64,000 bases of DNA from Wolbachia endosymbiont (group E) of Neria commutata (GCF_964026735.1 NZ_OZ034692.1:806001-870000); one strand, 5' to 3'; positions 1-9,252 are shown, counted from the first letter of the stretch. Notes: generated from the letters alone by a model not told the origin. Numbers and translations: made by a program.

Positions 1-2
1 GT

Positions 3-113
3 TTATTGAACGCACGGCATAAACTCGCTTTTCAATTAGAGAAAATGAAAGATCCTTCAACAGAGTTCAGCCTTTTACGCATTAACACTGAAACTGAGAT
101 AACTAGGTTATAG
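3..113 (+). CDS. C-terminal end of an unidentified protein (cut by window edge)
   Basis: An open frame runs from the window edge to a TAG at 111-113 and encodes about 36 residues with a charged, helical look (Lys/Glu-rich, then ITRL at the end). The start lies outside the window, so the family cannot be named. It reads toward prmC, about 90 bases downstream, with a hairpin repeat between them, so the two may be separate transcription units. It could also be a chance open frame. Confidence 0.4.
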   Translation, partial: LLNARHKLAFQLEKMKDPSTEFSLLRINTETEITRL

Positions 114-121
114 TGCTTACG

Positions 122-144
122 ATTCCAGTGCTTGACGCTGGAAT
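122..144. repeat. Short palindromic repeat (Wolbachia-type), possible terminator
   Basis: Arms attccagtg and cgctggaat around a 5-base loop, followed by TTTT. The same core occurs as a perfect palindrome at 18146-18168, so this belongs to a dispersed repeat family rather than being unique to this gene. On the + strand it could end transcription of the upstream partial gene. Confidence 0.55.
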
Positions 145-203
145 TTTATGCAGCTATTCTAAGTTTTCTCCACTTAGCTAATTTGGCTTGAAGGGCTAGA
201 TTG

Positions 204-1052
204 ATGAAAACTATTAGCGCTTTAATTCAAGAAGGGTCAAAACTATTATCATTGTGCAGAGTTGATTCGCCATACCTGGACTCTGAAATCATTATGCAAC
301 ACGTACTTAGCGTGGAAAGGTCATTCATCATTATAAACCACGCTAATCAGGTACCAATAGACAAAGAATCTCTATTTTGGAATTTGATAAAAAAAAGAAC
401 GGAAAGATATCCAATATCACAAATAATAGGCACTCGTGAATTCTGGAGTAGTAACTTTATAGTGAACCAGCACGTGCTAGATCCAAGGCCAGACAGTGAA
501 ACACTAATCTCAACAGCACTAAAATATTATCAAAACAAAGAGCAAAAGCTAAAAATTGCTGATTTTGGTACAGGCACAGGTTGTTTATTAATATCCGTAC
601 TGAATGAATATCAATATGCTGTTGGTATAGGTTTTGAAAAGAGTCTTGAGGCATATAGAGTTGCATGTCAGAATATAAAAAACCATAATTTACTCAGCAG
701 AGCTGAAATACTTCCAAGTTCATGGACAGAATGCAGTGGCTTATTTGATCTTATAATTAGCAACCCTCCATATATCAAAACAAGTAAATTAAAAGATTTG
801 CAAGCTGAAGTTCAAAAAGAACCGAGAATCGCTCTTGATGGTGGCATTGATGGTTTAAGTTGTTATTTAAGTATTTTTCCAATGTTGAGAAAATGCCTTA
901 AAAAAAATGGATTTGCAATATTGGAGATAGGTGAAGATCAAAATGACATTGATAAAATAATATCCTCATACGGATTAGCTTTTCAGGAATACGTAAATGA
1001 CTTAGCAGGAATAAAGAGATGCATTGTCGTCAAGCAATACAAAGAACCATAA
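204..1052 (+). CDS. prmC: Release factor glutamine methyltransferase PrmC (HemK)
   Basis: PrmC methylates the glutamine of the GGQ motif in release factors RF1 and RF2 using SAM, which raises termination efficiency in the cytoplasm. The protein is about 282 residues, normal for the family. It has an N-terminal helical domain, a SAM-binding loop with GTGTG near residue 122, and the family signature NPPY near residue 187, which holds the target glutamine. I prefer ATG at 204 over the TTG at 201, because AAGGG at 191-196 then serves as ribosome-binding site. The gene stands alone, with a small palindrome after the stop. No disruption is seen. Confidence 0.93.
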   Translation: MKTISALIQEGSKLLSLCRVDSPYLDSEIIMQHVLSVERSFIIINHANQVPIDKESLFWNLIKKRTERYPISQIIGTREFWSSNFIVNQHVLDPRPDSETLISTALKYYQNKEQKLKIADFGTGTGCLLISVLNEYQYAVGIGFEKSLEAYRVACQNIKNHNLLSRAEILPSSWTECSGLFDLIISNPPYIKTSKLKDLQAEVQKEPRIALDGGIDGLSCYLSIFPMLRKCLKKNGFAILEIGEDQNDIDKIISSYGLAFQEYVNDLAGIKRCIVVKQYKEP

Positions 1053-1068
1053 TAATTCAATTGCATGC

Positions 1069-1082
1069 AGCCCTTAAGGGCT
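1069..1082. repeat. 14-bp perfect palindrome after prmC
   Basis: agcccttaagggct reads the same on both strands and lies 16 bases after the prmC stop. There is no T-run, so a terminator role is weak; it may be a chance site. Confidence 0.35.
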
Positions 1083-1224
1083 ACCCAACTACATGAATTG
1101 GCTATTCAAGAAATCTATTACTTTTATAACTATACCTATCAAATTTATTGCAGCAAAAAAATATTCTGCATTTCTCGAGTATAGTGCTATCATATTTAAT
1201 AACACGTTTTAAGTTAAGGGATTA

Positions 1225-2001
1225 ATGCTAGTTAATAATATAAGTTATTTTTATAATAATCAGGACGATTTTGCTTTAAGTAATATAAATATCCAAGTAA
1301 AAAAAGGAAGTGTTGCTTGTTTACTTGGACATTCTGGCTGTGGCAAATCAACGATTTTGAAATTAATCGCAGGAATAGAAAGCCCAAAATCTGGAACCAT
1401 TCTTATAAATGATAGATTGATTGCGAGTAATAAAACGTCAACTGCTATAGAAGATAGAAATATCGGATTGATTTTTCAGCATTCTGCGTTATTTCCTCAT
1501 AAAACAGTTGTGGAGAATATAGCTTTTGCCATCAAAAATTCTTCCAAGCTAGAAAAACGTCACATTGCACTAAAAATTTTGAAGCTTCTCGATATAGAAA
1601 AATATGAGAATATGTACCCCAATGTTTTGTCCGGTGGGCAGCAACAATTAGTTGCAATAGCAAGAGTAATGGCGCAAAACCCTGATACTGTGTTACTTGA
1701 TGAGCCGTTTTCTAATCTAGATATTATTTTAAAGCGCCGAGTCAGGCAGCATATATTGTCTCTTTTTAGACAAAAGAATATTCCTGTGCTCATGGTCACT
1801 CATGACCCGCAAGAAGCATTGGAAATCGCAGATTTTATTTATGTTATGAAAAATGGTAAAATTATTCAATCGGGAGTTTCTAGTGATATATATCATCGTC
1901 CCGAAGATGACACTCTAGCAAGTTTTTTTAGCGAACTCTCTTCCAATTTGCAATTAAAAGAGAAATTTTCCTTTAATGACACACTTATTGCAAGAAAATA
2001 A
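1225..2001 (+). CDS. ABC transporter ATP-binding protein (FbpC/ferric iron-type)
   Basis: This is the ATPase subunit of an import ABC transporter. In order it shows Walker A (GHSGCGKST, about residue 35), a Q-loop, the signature LSGGQQQ (about 135), Walker B VLLDEPF (about 156) and an H-loop histidine (about 192). The DRNIGLIFQ stretch and the overall length of 258 fit the iron(III)/spermidine importer class (FbpC/PotA-like), and the usual C-terminal TOBE regulatory region is missing or reduced. No permease or binding protein is adjacent, so partners must be encoded elsewhere, as is common in Rickettsiales. The substrate cannot be fixed from the ATPase; iron is an inference. Confidence 0.8.
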   Translation: MLVNNISYFYNNQDDFALSNINIQVKKGSVACLLGHSGCGKSTILKLIAGIESPKSGTILINDRLIASNKTSTAIEDRNIGLIFQHSALFPHKTVVENIAFAIKNSSKLEKRHIALKILKLLDIEKYENMYPNVLSGGQQQLVAIARVMAQNPDTVLLDEPFSNLDIILKRRVRQHILSLFRQKNIPVLMVTHDPQEALEIADFIYVMKNGKIIQSGVSSDIYHRPEDDTLASFFSELSSNLQLKEKFSFNDTLIARK

Positions 2002-2144
2002 TCGATTCAGAAATTATTAGTGTACGTATTAAATACTAATGTTAAAAAATCTTGATCTATTGTGAAATAAAGGTGATATACTTTATGTGCTACTTGGCTT
2101 GAGTCAAGTGTCAATGTTTAAAGATTATTTCAATGGAGGTACAA

Positions 2145-2312
2145 ATGAGTTTAGGACCATGGCAATTGTTTCTAATCTTAATAATAATTCTAGTTTTATT
2201 TGGTGCGGGTAAGTTACCACAAATTATGGGTGATTTAGGGAAAGGCTTTAGAAATCTCAAGCAAGAACTTAAGGACTCAGAAAAATTATCATCTAACGAA
2301 CCAGATCGTTAG
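2145..2312 (+). CDS. tatA: Twin-arginine translocase subunit TatA
   Basis: A 55-residue protein with one N-terminal membrane helix, the hinge FGAGKLPQ and the amphipathic helix around LGKGFRNLK, followed by a short acidic tail. This is the classic TatA layout. TatA oligomers form the variable channel through which folded twin-arginine substrates cross the inner membrane with TatC. GGAGG at 2135-2139 precedes the ATG at good spacing. tatB and tatC are not adjacent. It is short but intact. Confidence 0.93.
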   Translation: MSLGPWQLFLILIIILVLFGAGKLPQIMGDLGKGFRNLKQELKDSEKLSSNEPDR

Positions 2313-2439
2313 CTTCTTTTTACTTTGTAAAGCGTATCCGAGGTACAGCGTTACGCTTTGGAATAACAAAGAGGAGCGTACATAATGTGATGCAAGTAGC
2401 GTTCCTCATGTCGTTCAAGTGACACTTTAGCACTGCCTA

Positions 2440-2480
2440 AACTGAACAATCATCACCTTATAGGTGATGATTGTTCAGTT
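2440..2480. repeat. Perfect 19-bp inverted repeat (hairpin)
   Basis: Arms at 2440-2458 and 2462-2480 are exact reverse complements around a 3-base loop. The hairpin lies between tatA and the phosphate-binding gene, with a T-run only about 25 bases further on. It could act as a terminator for tatA, an mRNA-stabilising structure, or a copy of a Wolbachia palindromic element. Confidence 0.7.
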
Positions 2481-2558
2481 GGTCATACCACAAAATTAAG
2501 GCTTTTCAGTTTGTTTTTTTGTTATAATAATTAGGTTTATGTTCTTGAGCCACAAATA

Positions 2559-3575
2559 ATGCTTAGAAATTTTCTACTGATTTTTATATTCGCGGTATTC
2601 ATGCCGCTTTCAAATGCCGATGCAAGGAAATATATTAGAATTGTTGGATCTTCAACTGTTTTTCCTTTTATCTCATTTATAGCGGAGGAGTTTAACCGCG
2701 TATTCTCTTTTAAAACCCCGATTGTGGAGTCGATAGGTAGTGGATCTGGATTCAAAATGTTCTGCTCGGGAATAGGGGAGGATACTCCTGATATCACCAC
2801 TTCATCTCGCCCCATGAAAGAAGTAGAAAGAGAGTTATGCATAAGAAATAAAGTTGGTGAGGTGATAGAGATTATTATTGGCTATGATGGAATTGTAATT
2901 GCAAATTCAAATCAAAGTCATAAGTTTGATTTCACAAAAAAAGATCTATTTGATACTTTATCTGCATACTCTCCAGAAGGTAAAAAATTAGTAAAAAATA
3001 ACAAAAAATTTTGGTCTGATGTGAACTACGCCTTACCAAAAACAGAAATTGAGATTTATGGTCCATATCAAAATACAGGCACATACGAAACTTTAGTTAA
3101 TTCTGTTATGCTTGATCAATATTCCTGCATGAATTCAAGAATTTTTAAAGAGAATTATGAAAATAAAGAAGAAAGAAAAAAAGCATGCAGTAATATAAGA
3201 GATGACGGAAGATACATAGAAGTTGGAATTAATGAGAATATAATAATACAAAAACTAAAAAGCAACAGAAACGCCTTGGGAATATTTAGTTTTAGCTTTT
3301 TGATGAGAAACCAAGATAAAATACAAGGAAGCACCATTGCAGGAATTGAGCCAAATTATAACAATATATCATCAGGGAAATACATATTAGCAAGACCTCT
3401 ATTCCTTTACATAAAAAGAGAACACCTGGATACTATTGATGGATTAAGAGAATTTATTAGAGAAGTTATAGATTCCATCAACACTGAAAGTAGTTACTTG
3501 TTTAGGCTAGGCTTAATTCCACTTACAAGTGAAGACATAAAGAAAGTTTCAGCAAACGTTTATGATATAATTTGA
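2559..3575 (+). CDS. pstS: Phosphate ABC transporter substrate-binding protein (PstS-like)
   Basis: Predicted exported phosphate-binding protein of 338 residues. An N-terminal signal peptide (LRNFLLIFIFAVFMPLSNA, cleaved near residue 22) is followed by the family hallmark VGSSTVFPF and, further on, SIGSGSGFKMF and DITTSSRPMK, which form the phosphate-binding pocket. Such proteins deliver phosphate to the PstCAB permease in the inner membrane. No pst permease is next to it. The gene ends 5 bases before the convergent stop of the VirB2-like gene, so the two messages probably overlap at their 3' ends. Confidence 0.85.
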   Translation: MLRNFLLIFIFAVFMPLSNADARKYIRIVGSSTVFPFISFIAEEFNRVFSFKTPIVESIGSGSGFKMFCSGIGEDTPDITTSSRPMKEVERELCIRNKVGEVIEIIIGYDGIVIANSNQSHKFDFTKKDLFDTLSAYSPEGKKLVKNNKKFWSDVNYALPKTEIEIYGPYQNTGTYETLVNSVMLDQYSCMNSRIFKENYENKEERKKACSNIRDDGRYIEVGINENIIIQKLKSNRNALGIFSFSFLMRNQDKIQGSTIAGIEPNYNNISSGKYILARPLFLYIKREHLDTIDGLREFIREVIDSINTESSYLFRLGLIPLTSEDIKKVSANVYDII

Positions 3576-3580
3576 CAGTT

Positions 3581-4015
3581 TTACCAAAACTTCAACCAAT
3601 CAAACCATCCGTACGTGTTCATAGATGAGAGTTTCTTACCCATCAATCTAGGTCCGAGAGGAACACCAGAGGGCTGCCAGTCGTCAGTACGGCAATCATG
3701 TGTATCTGGGGGTGCCACATATAGTATAATTGCCTGTGCACCAAAAAACACAGCAGTAAACATGCCAAGCGCAAAAAGCGCCGGCCATGGCATTCTGCCA
3801 AATATTGCAAGCAAAGCTGCTCCTGTTATCACTAAAGTCATAATTGGTCCACCTATACGATGAAGATACTTCATGATGGAACACATGAACCACGATGGGT
3901 GATCTGTAACTTTTGAATTATAAAACTCGTCGTCTTTTTTGTTACTAAACTTAGTAGCATTTGCATCAAATGGGAAGAAGATAATTAAAACAATAAGTAA
4001 AAGGAATTTTTTCAT
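3581..4015 (-). CDS. virB2: Type IV secretion pilin-like protein (VirB2/TrbC family)
   Basis: A 144-residue protein with an N-terminal signal sequence, a central block MTLVITGAALLAIFG and a second hydrophobic stretch FALGMFTAVFFGAQAIILYV. Two adjacent helices after a signal peptide are the VirB2/TrbC pilin plan. In Wolbachia this family belongs to the Rvh-type type IV secretion system, and virB2-like genes lie apart from the main vir operons. ATG at 4015 is preferred over a GTG one codon earlier. The soluble C-terminal tail of about 35 residues is longer than in Agrobacterium VirB2. No other vir gene is nearby, so function rests on family membership. Confidence 0.75.
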   Translation of the reverse strand: MKKFLLLIVLIIFFPFDANATKFSNKKDDEFYNSKVTDHPSWFMCSIMKYLHRIGGPIMTLVITGAALLAIFGRMPWPALFALGMFTAVFFGAQAIILYVAPPDTHDCRTDDWQPSGVPLGPRLMGKKLSSMNTYGWFDWLKFW

Positions 4016-4779
4016 CACACCTATTTCAATTTTGTGCCCAATTATTCCTCATTTTGCTTAAATTTAAGAAAATACTAAGTATCCAATAAGTTATATTAAT
4101 TCTATAATTTTCTCATAATAATCAGAATGATTGTAACTATCCACAGATTTCTATGAGTACTCAGGAATTAAATTCCAAGTATGGATTAGCTTGATGTAAA
4201 ATCCTGACTTGTATCTTCATGTAGGAAAATACTATAGCCAAAATATCTTATAAGGTAGGGTGAAGCCGTTATCACTTTATTCGTTTCTCAGGAGATTTAG
4301 TATCTCTGGAAGTATGTGCATCCTAAATCCTTGATAGTGTTTTTAAGCTATAGATACTGCTATAGGCATTAAAAGTTACTTAATAAATTGCAGTGTAGAA
4401 TATAATATAAGGGATTTCTATTTTCTATTCTATGAATTGATGATAAATAAGTTTGTCATAAAGTTTAATAGTGTCTGTTACTGCTTTTAGGTGTGAGGCT
4501 AGAGGGTTATTAGCAGTAACAGACACTATTAAACTTATTGTAAAATTTACCTAAAGTAAATACTTATGTATAATATATTATTATTTTCTTAGTATAAAGC
4601 ATTATAATATTTTACTTAAAGTAAACTTGCGTAAATGCTTTTTTCCTCAAATTCTTATTGTATTATTATACTGATCTAATGCTAAAAAATTATTAACTGT
4701 CGCTAATCTCTGTTTGCATAGTAAATTTATATATACTATTATATAGCGTGTCACTTAGGTTTTATAGTAAACAAAGGAT
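4016..4779. other. 764-base intergenic region between divergent virB2 and coxB
   Basis: No coding frame of note is seen. The region must hold promoters for both divergent genes. Its striking content is a 24-bp perfect inverted repeat (listed separately). TAAAGTAAA occurs twice (about 4552 and 4615) in the AT-rich stretch before coxB. I compared 4190-4400 with 6S, SRP, tmRNA and RNase P hallmarks and recognised none. A small RNA cannot be excluded. Confidence 0.5.
4461..4536. repeat. 24-bp perfect inverted repeat with 28-base spacer
   Basis: Left arm 4461-4484 and right arm 4513-4536 are exact reverse complements. The spacer contains ggtgtgaggct followed by agagggtt, and nearly the same words (ggtgtgaggctggagggtt) recur at about 35388. 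The element lies about 240 bases upstream of coxB. It may be a MITE-like insertion, an RNA hairpin or a protein-binding site. Confidence 0.75.
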
Positions 4780-5544
4780 ATGGTGAAGTTATTTGCACTT
4801 TTGTTAATATTTTACTCAAATATTTCTATCGCTTCTGCTCCCACTTCCTGGCAATTTGGGTTTCCTGCTCCTGCCACTGAAGTAATGGAGGCTGTAGTCA
4901 AGTCACACTCATTTGTCATGATTGTGATGACTGCAATAATGCTGTTTGTGTGGATATTACTTGCTTATATAGCGTTTCGTTTTCGTAAGAGCAAAGTAAA
5001 AAACATAAGTAAAATTACCCATAGTGTTCCTTTAGAAATTATTTGGTTTGTTATACCAACCATCATTGTTGGAGTGTTGGCTTTTGAAAATGCTAAGTTA
5101 CTCAGAATGCAAGAAAGAATCCCAAAAATTGAGATGACGTTAAAAGCTATTGGCCATCAATGGTATTGGAGCTATCAATATCCAGAGCATCAAGGTGTAT
5201 CGTTTGATAGCTACATTAAGGGAGACGAGAGTCTTACTGAAGGAGATTTGAAATTATTTTCCGTCGATAATAATATCGTGTTGCCCATAAATACCAACGT
5301 TCGCTTACAAGTCACAGCAGGGGATGTAATACATAGCTGGGGAGTGCCGGCTTTTGGTGTAAAAATTGATGCAATACCTGGAAGATTAAATGAAGCGTGG
5401 TTTAATATCAAAAAGCCTGGTATTTATTACGGTCAATGCTACGAATTATGTGGTCCAGGTCATGGTTTTATGCCAATTGTTGTTGAAGCAGTAAGCAAAG
5501 AAGATTTTAATAAGTGGATTGAAGATAAAAAATTGTTGAGTTAA
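4780..5544 (+). CDS. coxB: Cytochrome c oxidase subunit II
   Basis: Subunit II of the aa3-type terminal oxidase accepts electrons from cytochrome c at its binuclear CuA centre and passes them to subunit I. The 254-residue protein has a signal peptide, two membrane helices (about residues 45-67 and 85-105), then a periplasmic cupredoxin domain with the CuA ligand set CYELCGPGHGFM near residue 220 and the upstream His in DVIHSWGVPAFG. It is the first gene of coxB-coxA-ctaB with 15 bases to coxA, so they are almost certainly co-transcribed. AAAGGAT just before the ATG is the ribosome-binding site. Confidence 0.97.
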   Translation: MVKLFALLLIFYSNISIASAPTSWQFGFPAPATEVMEAVVKSHSFVMIVMTAIMLFVWILLAYIAFRFRKSKVKNISKITHSVPLEIIWFVIPTIIVGVLAFENAKLLRMQERIPKIEMTLKAIGHQWYWSYQYPEHQGVSFDSYIKGDESLTEGDLKLFSVDNNIVLPINTNVRLQVTAGDVIHSWGVPAFGVKIDAIPGRLNEAWFNIKKPGIYYGQCYELCGPGHGFMPIVVEAVSKEDFNKWIEDKKLLS

Positions 5545-5559
5545 ATTTGGAGTATAGAT

Positions 5560-7110
5560 ATGAGTAACGTACCAAAAGGTATAAAACGTTGGCTATTTTC
5601 CACGAATCATAAAGACATAGGTACACTATATATTATTTTTTCCATATTAGCTGGAATTATTGGTGGGTTATTGTCGGTAGTCATTCGTACTCAGCTAATG
5701 CACATCAATATACTTGGAGGTAATCACCAATTATATAACGTAATGGTTACGGGACACGCATTGATAATGGTGTTTTTTATGATAATGCCTGCCTTAATGG
5801 GAGGATTTGGTAATTGGTTTGTACCTCTCATGATCGGGGCACCAGATATGGCATTTCCTCGCATGAATAATTTGAGTTTCTGGTTATTAGTGTCATCTTT
5901 TATTTTACTCGTCATTTCTGTGTTTGTTGGCGAAGGCCCAGGTGTAGGCTGGACTTTATATCCTCCTTTATCACAGGTTATGTCCCACCCAAGTGCGGGA
6001 GTTGACATTGCTATATTTGCACTCCACATTGCAGGTATGTCGTCAATTGTTGGAGCGATTAACTTTATAGTTACTATATTCAACATGCGTGCAAAAGGAA
6101 TGTCATTAATGAAAATGCCATTATTTGTGTGGTCTGTCTTGCTAACAGCATTTATGCTGATTGTTGCGTTACCTGTACTTGCTGGTGCTATAACCATGCT
6201 ACTTACTGATCGCAATATCGGCACTGCCTTTTTTGATCCTGCAGGTGGTGGTGATCCTGTATTATTTCAACATCTATTTTGGTTTTTTGGCCATCCAGAG
6301 GTTTACGTTGTCGTTTTTCCTGCATTTGGCATCATAAGTCAGGTCGTATCAACTTTTTCTCATAGACCAGTGTTTGGTTACATAGGAATGGTTTACGCAA
6401 TGATAGGTATAGCAGTGTTTGGTTTTATGGTTTGGGCTCATCATATGTTCACTGTTGGGCTTAGTGCTGATGCTGCTATATTTTTTAGCACTACTACGAT
6501 TTTTATCGGCGTTATAACAGGTGTGAAAGTTTTCAGTTGGCTCGCAACTATGTGGGGTGGAGCAATTGAGTTTAGAACCCCGATGCTATTTGCAATGGGC
6601 TTTATTTTCATGTTTGTGGGTGGTGGTATAACTGGAATTGTTCTGTCTCACGGTGGAATAGATAAAATGTTACATGACACTTATTATGTCGTGGCTCACT
6701 TTCACTATGTCATGTCACTAGCCACACTATTTGGAGCTTTTGCTGGATTTTATTATTGGATTGGTAAAATGTCGGGTAGGCAATATAATGAGTGCCTGGG
6801 CAAAATACACTTTTGGCTCACTTTTATTAGTACCAATGTCACTTTTTTACCTCAACATTTCTTAGGATTAGCTGGCATGCCAAGACGTATACCAGATTAC
6901 CCTGATGCGTTTATTCCTTGGAATTATGTATCTTCAATCGGTGCGTATATGTCCTTTTTCTCAGTAATGTTCTTTGTATTTGTAGTAGTTCATCTTTTGA
7001 TTAAAGGTAAAAAAGCTGAGGATAACCCGTGGGGAAGCGATACTTTAGAGTGGACAGTGTCTTCACCACCACCTTTTCATACTTTTGAAAAACCGCCAGT
7101 TATAAAATAA
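5560..7110 (+). CDS. coxA: Cytochrome c oxidase subunit I
   Basis: The catalytic subunit carries haem a and the haem a3-CuB site where oxygen is reduced to water with proton pumping. The 516-residue protein has twelve membrane segments. Visible ligands include [18 protein letters not shown] (CuB His and the cross-linked Tyr, about residue 241), HHMFTVG (CuB His pair) and [15 protein letters not shown] (haem a3 and haem a His). Length and motifs are normal. It is the middle gene of the cox cluster, with ctaB starting one base after its stop. Confidence 0.98.
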   Translation: MSNVPKGIKRWLFSTNHKDIGTLYIIFSILAGIIGGLLSVVIRTQLMHINILGGNHQLYNVMVTGHALIMVFFMIMPALMGGFGNWFVPLMIGAPDMAFPRMNNLSFWLLVSSFILLVISVFVGEGPGVGWTLYPPLSQVMSHPSAGVDIAIFALHIAGMSSIVGAINFIVTIFNMRAKGMSLMKMPLFVWSVLLTAFMLIVALPVLAGAITMLLTDRNIGTAFFDPAGGGDPVLFQHLFWFFGHPEVYVVVFPAFGIISQVVSTFSHRPVFGYIGMVYAMIGIAVFGFMVWAHHMFTVGLSADAAIFFSTTTIFIGVITGVKVFSWLATMWGGAIEFRTPMLFAMGFIFMFVGGGITGIVLSHGGIDKMLHDTYYVVAHFHYVMSLATLFGAFAGFYYWIGKMSGRQYNECLGKIHFWLTFISTNVTFLPQHFLGLAGMPRRIPDYPDAFIPWNYVSSIGAYMSFFSVMFFVFVVVHLLIKGKKAEDNPWGSDTLEWTVSSPPPFHTFEKPPVIK

Positions 7111-7111
7111 A

Positions 7112-7999
7112 ATGTATACAAGTATTCTACCAAATAGCGAATCAACGATACTGGATTTTTGGCAACTCCTCAAGCCAAGGATAATGTACCTTGTGGTATT
7201 CACCGGAGTTGCAGGTATGGTAGCAGCGCCTGGTGGTATGCACCCTTTTCTTGCACTAATATCTTTTATATGCATTGCTCTTGGTTCTGGCTCTGCAGGG
7301 GCTATAAATATGTGGTATGATAGCGACATAGACATATTGATGGAAAGGACAAAAAAACGCCCCATACCGTCAGGCAGAATTCTTGCAGAAAACGCACTTG
7401 AGTTTGGTATAACACTTGGAATATTATCCGTGTTTATCATGGCAATGGCGATAAACTATGTTTCTGCTGCTTTGCTTGCAGTCAGCATATTATTTTACGT
7501 TTTTATATATACAATCTGGCTCAAAAGACGCACTCCGCAAAATATTGTTATCGGTGGTGCAGCAGGTGCTTTTCCTCCAATGATTGGCTGGGCAGCTGTT
7601 ACAAACTCAATCAGTTGGGAAAGTTTCATTTTATTTTTAATAATTTTTATGTGGACTCCCCCGCATTTTTGGGCACTATCTTTAAACAGATCTGAAGATT
7701 ATGCAAAAGCATCAATTCCGATGTTCAATATTGTTTATGGTCCAAGCAAAACAAGAAAGTATATATTAATTTATAGCATACTGCTGGTGCTAACTAGTTT
7801 ACTTCCAGCTCTATTCTTGAAAAAGCCTTTATTTTACCTTATTATCGCAGCTTTTGAAGGTTGCATTTTTGTTTGGTATGCTATATCCATTCTAAGATAT
7901 AAAGATCATAACTCGCAGAAAAAAATGTTTTCTTATTCAATTTCTTATCTATTTGCCTTATTTGCTAGTATTATTTTTTGTTCTATTGATTTATTTTAG
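7112..7999 (+). CDS. ctaB: Protohaem IX farnesyltransferase (haem O synthase)
   Basis: CtaB/CyoE adds a farnesyl group to protohaem IX to give haem O, the precursor of the haem A used by the oxidase encoded just upstream. The 295-residue polytopic UbiA-family protein shows the prenyl-diphosphate motif [19 protein letters not shown] (about residues 67-85) and a second acidic/aromatic loop near [10 protein letters not shown]. It starts immediately after the coxA stop, which fits translational coupling and joint supply of enzyme and cofactor. Confidence 0.95.
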   Translation: MYTSILPNSESTILDFWQLLKPRIMYLVVFTGVAGMVAAPGGMHPFLALISFICIALGSGSAGAINMWYDSDIDILMERTKKRPIPSGRILAENALEFGITLGILSVFIMAMAINYVSAALLAVSILFYVFIYTIWLKRRTPQNIVIGGAAGAFPPMIGWAAVTNSISWESFILFLIIFMWTPPHFWALSLNRSEDYAKASIPMFNIVYGPSKTRKYILIYSILLVLTSLLPALFLKKPLFYLIIAAFEGCIFVWYAISILRYKDHNSQKKMFSYSISYLFALFASIIFCSIDLF

Positions 8000-8001
8000 T
8001 T

Positions 8002-8106
8002 ATGAAAAAACAGCAGAAAGATAAAAACTATTTTTTACTTTTCCTTTTAACAACTCTCGTTGTTGCACTTTTTTATATTTCTATAATAAAATTTAAGAAT
8101 ATATAG
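8002..8106 (+). CDS. Small single-pass membrane protein after ctaB
   Basis: A 34-residue ORF starting 2 bases after the ctaB stop. It is a basic N-terminus (KKQQKDK), one membrane helix (YFLLFLLTTLVVALFYISII) and a short basic tail. Position and shape resemble the small accessory ORFs that follow ctaB in other alphaproteobacterial oxidase operons (CoxF/CcoQ-like), which suggests an assembly or structural role in the oxidase. It is too short for a firm family call. Confidence 0.6.
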   Translation: MKKQQKDKNYFLLFLLTTLVVALFYISIIKFKNI

Positions 8107-8190
8107 CTGCATAGGACTTGCATTATACCACGGAATGGCAAAATTAACCATCTTTGGTCAGCATGAATAGGACTATCAAAAATGCTACAG

Positions 8191-8334
8191 TTAAGAAATA
8201 TTGTATTTTGATGTGAAACTAGAAATAACCTTGTTCTTATGCTCCCAAATTCGTTTGATTAAATTCGACGTAACACCTATATATAGAGCCTTAGTGTGTC
8301 TACTTGAAAGTATATAAATATAATAATTTTTCAT
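8191..8334 (-). pseudogene. GIY-YIG nuclease domain remnant
   Basis: On the - strand an ATG at 8334 opens a 47-residue frame starting KNYYIYILSSRHTKALYIGV, then TSNLIKRIWEHKNK. This is the beginning of a GIY-YIG endonuclease domain of the short UPF0213 type (YYVYILxS...LYIGxTxNLxxRxxxH). The frame stops at a TAA just where the domain should continue (after SKYN), and the rest of the 80-100 residue domain is not recovered cleanly in other frames. It is best read as a decayed orphan gene. Confidence 0.65.
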
Positions 8335-8423
8335 AAAATCTAGATCCCTGTGTCCGCTACTTAGATGATACCGTTAGTTGATGTTTAACACTTAATCTAT
8401 CGCTTTACGGGATCTACGCTGAG

Positions 8424-8446
8424 ATACCGCGAATAAATCGCGGTAT
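8424..8446. repeat. Wolbachia palindromic repeat (ataccgcga/tcgcggtat)
   Basis: Nine-base perfect arms with a five-base loop inside the context ctacgctgag...gacgcg. This GC-richer palindrome is unlike the surrounding AT-rich DNA and looks like one of the small dispersed palindromes typical of Wolbachia intergenic regions. Confidence 0.6.
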
Positions 8447-8471
8447 GACGCGGGTGAGTTAATGGTTTATA

Positions 8472-8816
8472 CTAAAAAAGTCCCCATACCTTTTTCTTGG
8501 CACCAGGTTGTTTTGGTGCTGATGCTGGTACTGGTACTGAAGTTGCAAGTGATTCGTCAGCTTTTGGTTCATTCACACGAGGCTTAGTTGTGCTACTTTT
8601 CTTATCAGGTTGTCTTGGTAGTGAAGCTACATGTGATTGATTAGCGCTTAATTCGTTCAGATCAGAATTAGGTAGTTCCTTATATTCTTTCATAATTTCT
8701 GGGCTTAGTTGGTATGTATTTTCTTTGTCTGATATTTTATTACATATTTTGTCCTCTGATAAAATTTTATCTCTTATGCTTGATGCAAGCTTACATCTTT
8801 CTTCCTTACTAATCAT
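8472..8816 (-). CDS. Unknown 114-residue protein, third gene of the coiled-coil unit
   Basis: Not recognised. The N-terminal half is charged and helical (EERCKLASSIRDKILSEDK); the C-terminal half is a disordered Pro/Ala/Ser/Lys-rich tail (VPVPASAPKQPGAKKK) ending in VWGLF. The start codon lies inside the end of the upstream gene: ATGATTAG carries this ATG and the preceding TAG, an 8-base overlap that points to coupled translation. It is the last gene of a three-gene unit with the 147- and 830-residue proteins. No membrane segment or signal peptide is seen. Confidence 0.7.
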   Translation of the reverse strand: MISKEERCKLASSIRDKILSEDKICNKISDKENTYQLSPEIMKEYKELPNSDLNELSANQSHVASLPRQPDKKSSTTKPRVNEPKADESLATSVPVPASAPKQPGAKKKVWGLF

Positions 8817-9252
8817 ACTTGTAAAAAAGCTCCATCCTAAAATCTACTAACTCTTCCACAACAATTTCTTCGAGTAATACGCTCAATTCACTTTTATTCT
8901 CTTTTTTTCTGTTCTTAAATTTAGCCATGATAGAATCTGTAATTCCAGGTGCATCTTTTTTATTAAACTCCAATTTTTTCATGCACTTTTTAATAGAAAG
9001 TAACAACTGAGATTTTAAATCTTTTTCAACCATATTATCAATTTCAGTGTCGTCTTTCTTTACTTGTATTAATGCTGCATTAATATTTTTTCCATCGTCA
9101 TAATACTTATTATCATTTGTCTTGTTTTTTTTATTGACAACTTCTACAATTCTATTTTCTATAGCTTTCCTTGCTGTAGATTCATCTTGTAACAAGTGAA
9201 ATAATCTATCACTTTTAAACTTGCCATCAGTTTCGTTTGATAAAGATTTCAT
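8809..9252 (-). CDS. Unknown 147-residue helical protein, middle gene of the coiled-coil unit
   Basis: Not recognised. The sequence is strongly charged and predicted mostly helical, with no signal peptide or membrane segment. It contains a Lys/Asn/Asp-rich central stretch (VNKKNKTNDNKYYDDGK) and an acidic C-terminal helix (LSVLLEEIVVEELVDFRMEL). It starts 7 bases after the stop of the 830-residue coiled-coil gene and overlaps the next gene by 8 bases, so all three are likely one operon and may act together. Confidence 0.7.
   Translation of the reverse strand: MKSLSNETDGKFKSDRLFHLLQDESTARKAIENRIVEVVNKKNKTNDNKYYDDGKNINAALIQVKKDDTEIDNMVEKDLKSQLLLSIKKCMKKLEFNKKDAPGITDSIMAKFKNRKKENKSELSVLLEEIVVEELVDFRMELFYKYD

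Noticed and set aside
4190..4400. A structured small RNA upstream of coxB.
   Set aside because: Some short stems can be drawn, but none of the hallmarks of 6S, SRP, tmRNA or RNase P RNA could be recognised, so no RNA gene is called.
5724..6224. A 166-residue frame antisense to coxA.
   Set aside because: It is a codon shadow of the conserved coxA gene, without start context or family features.
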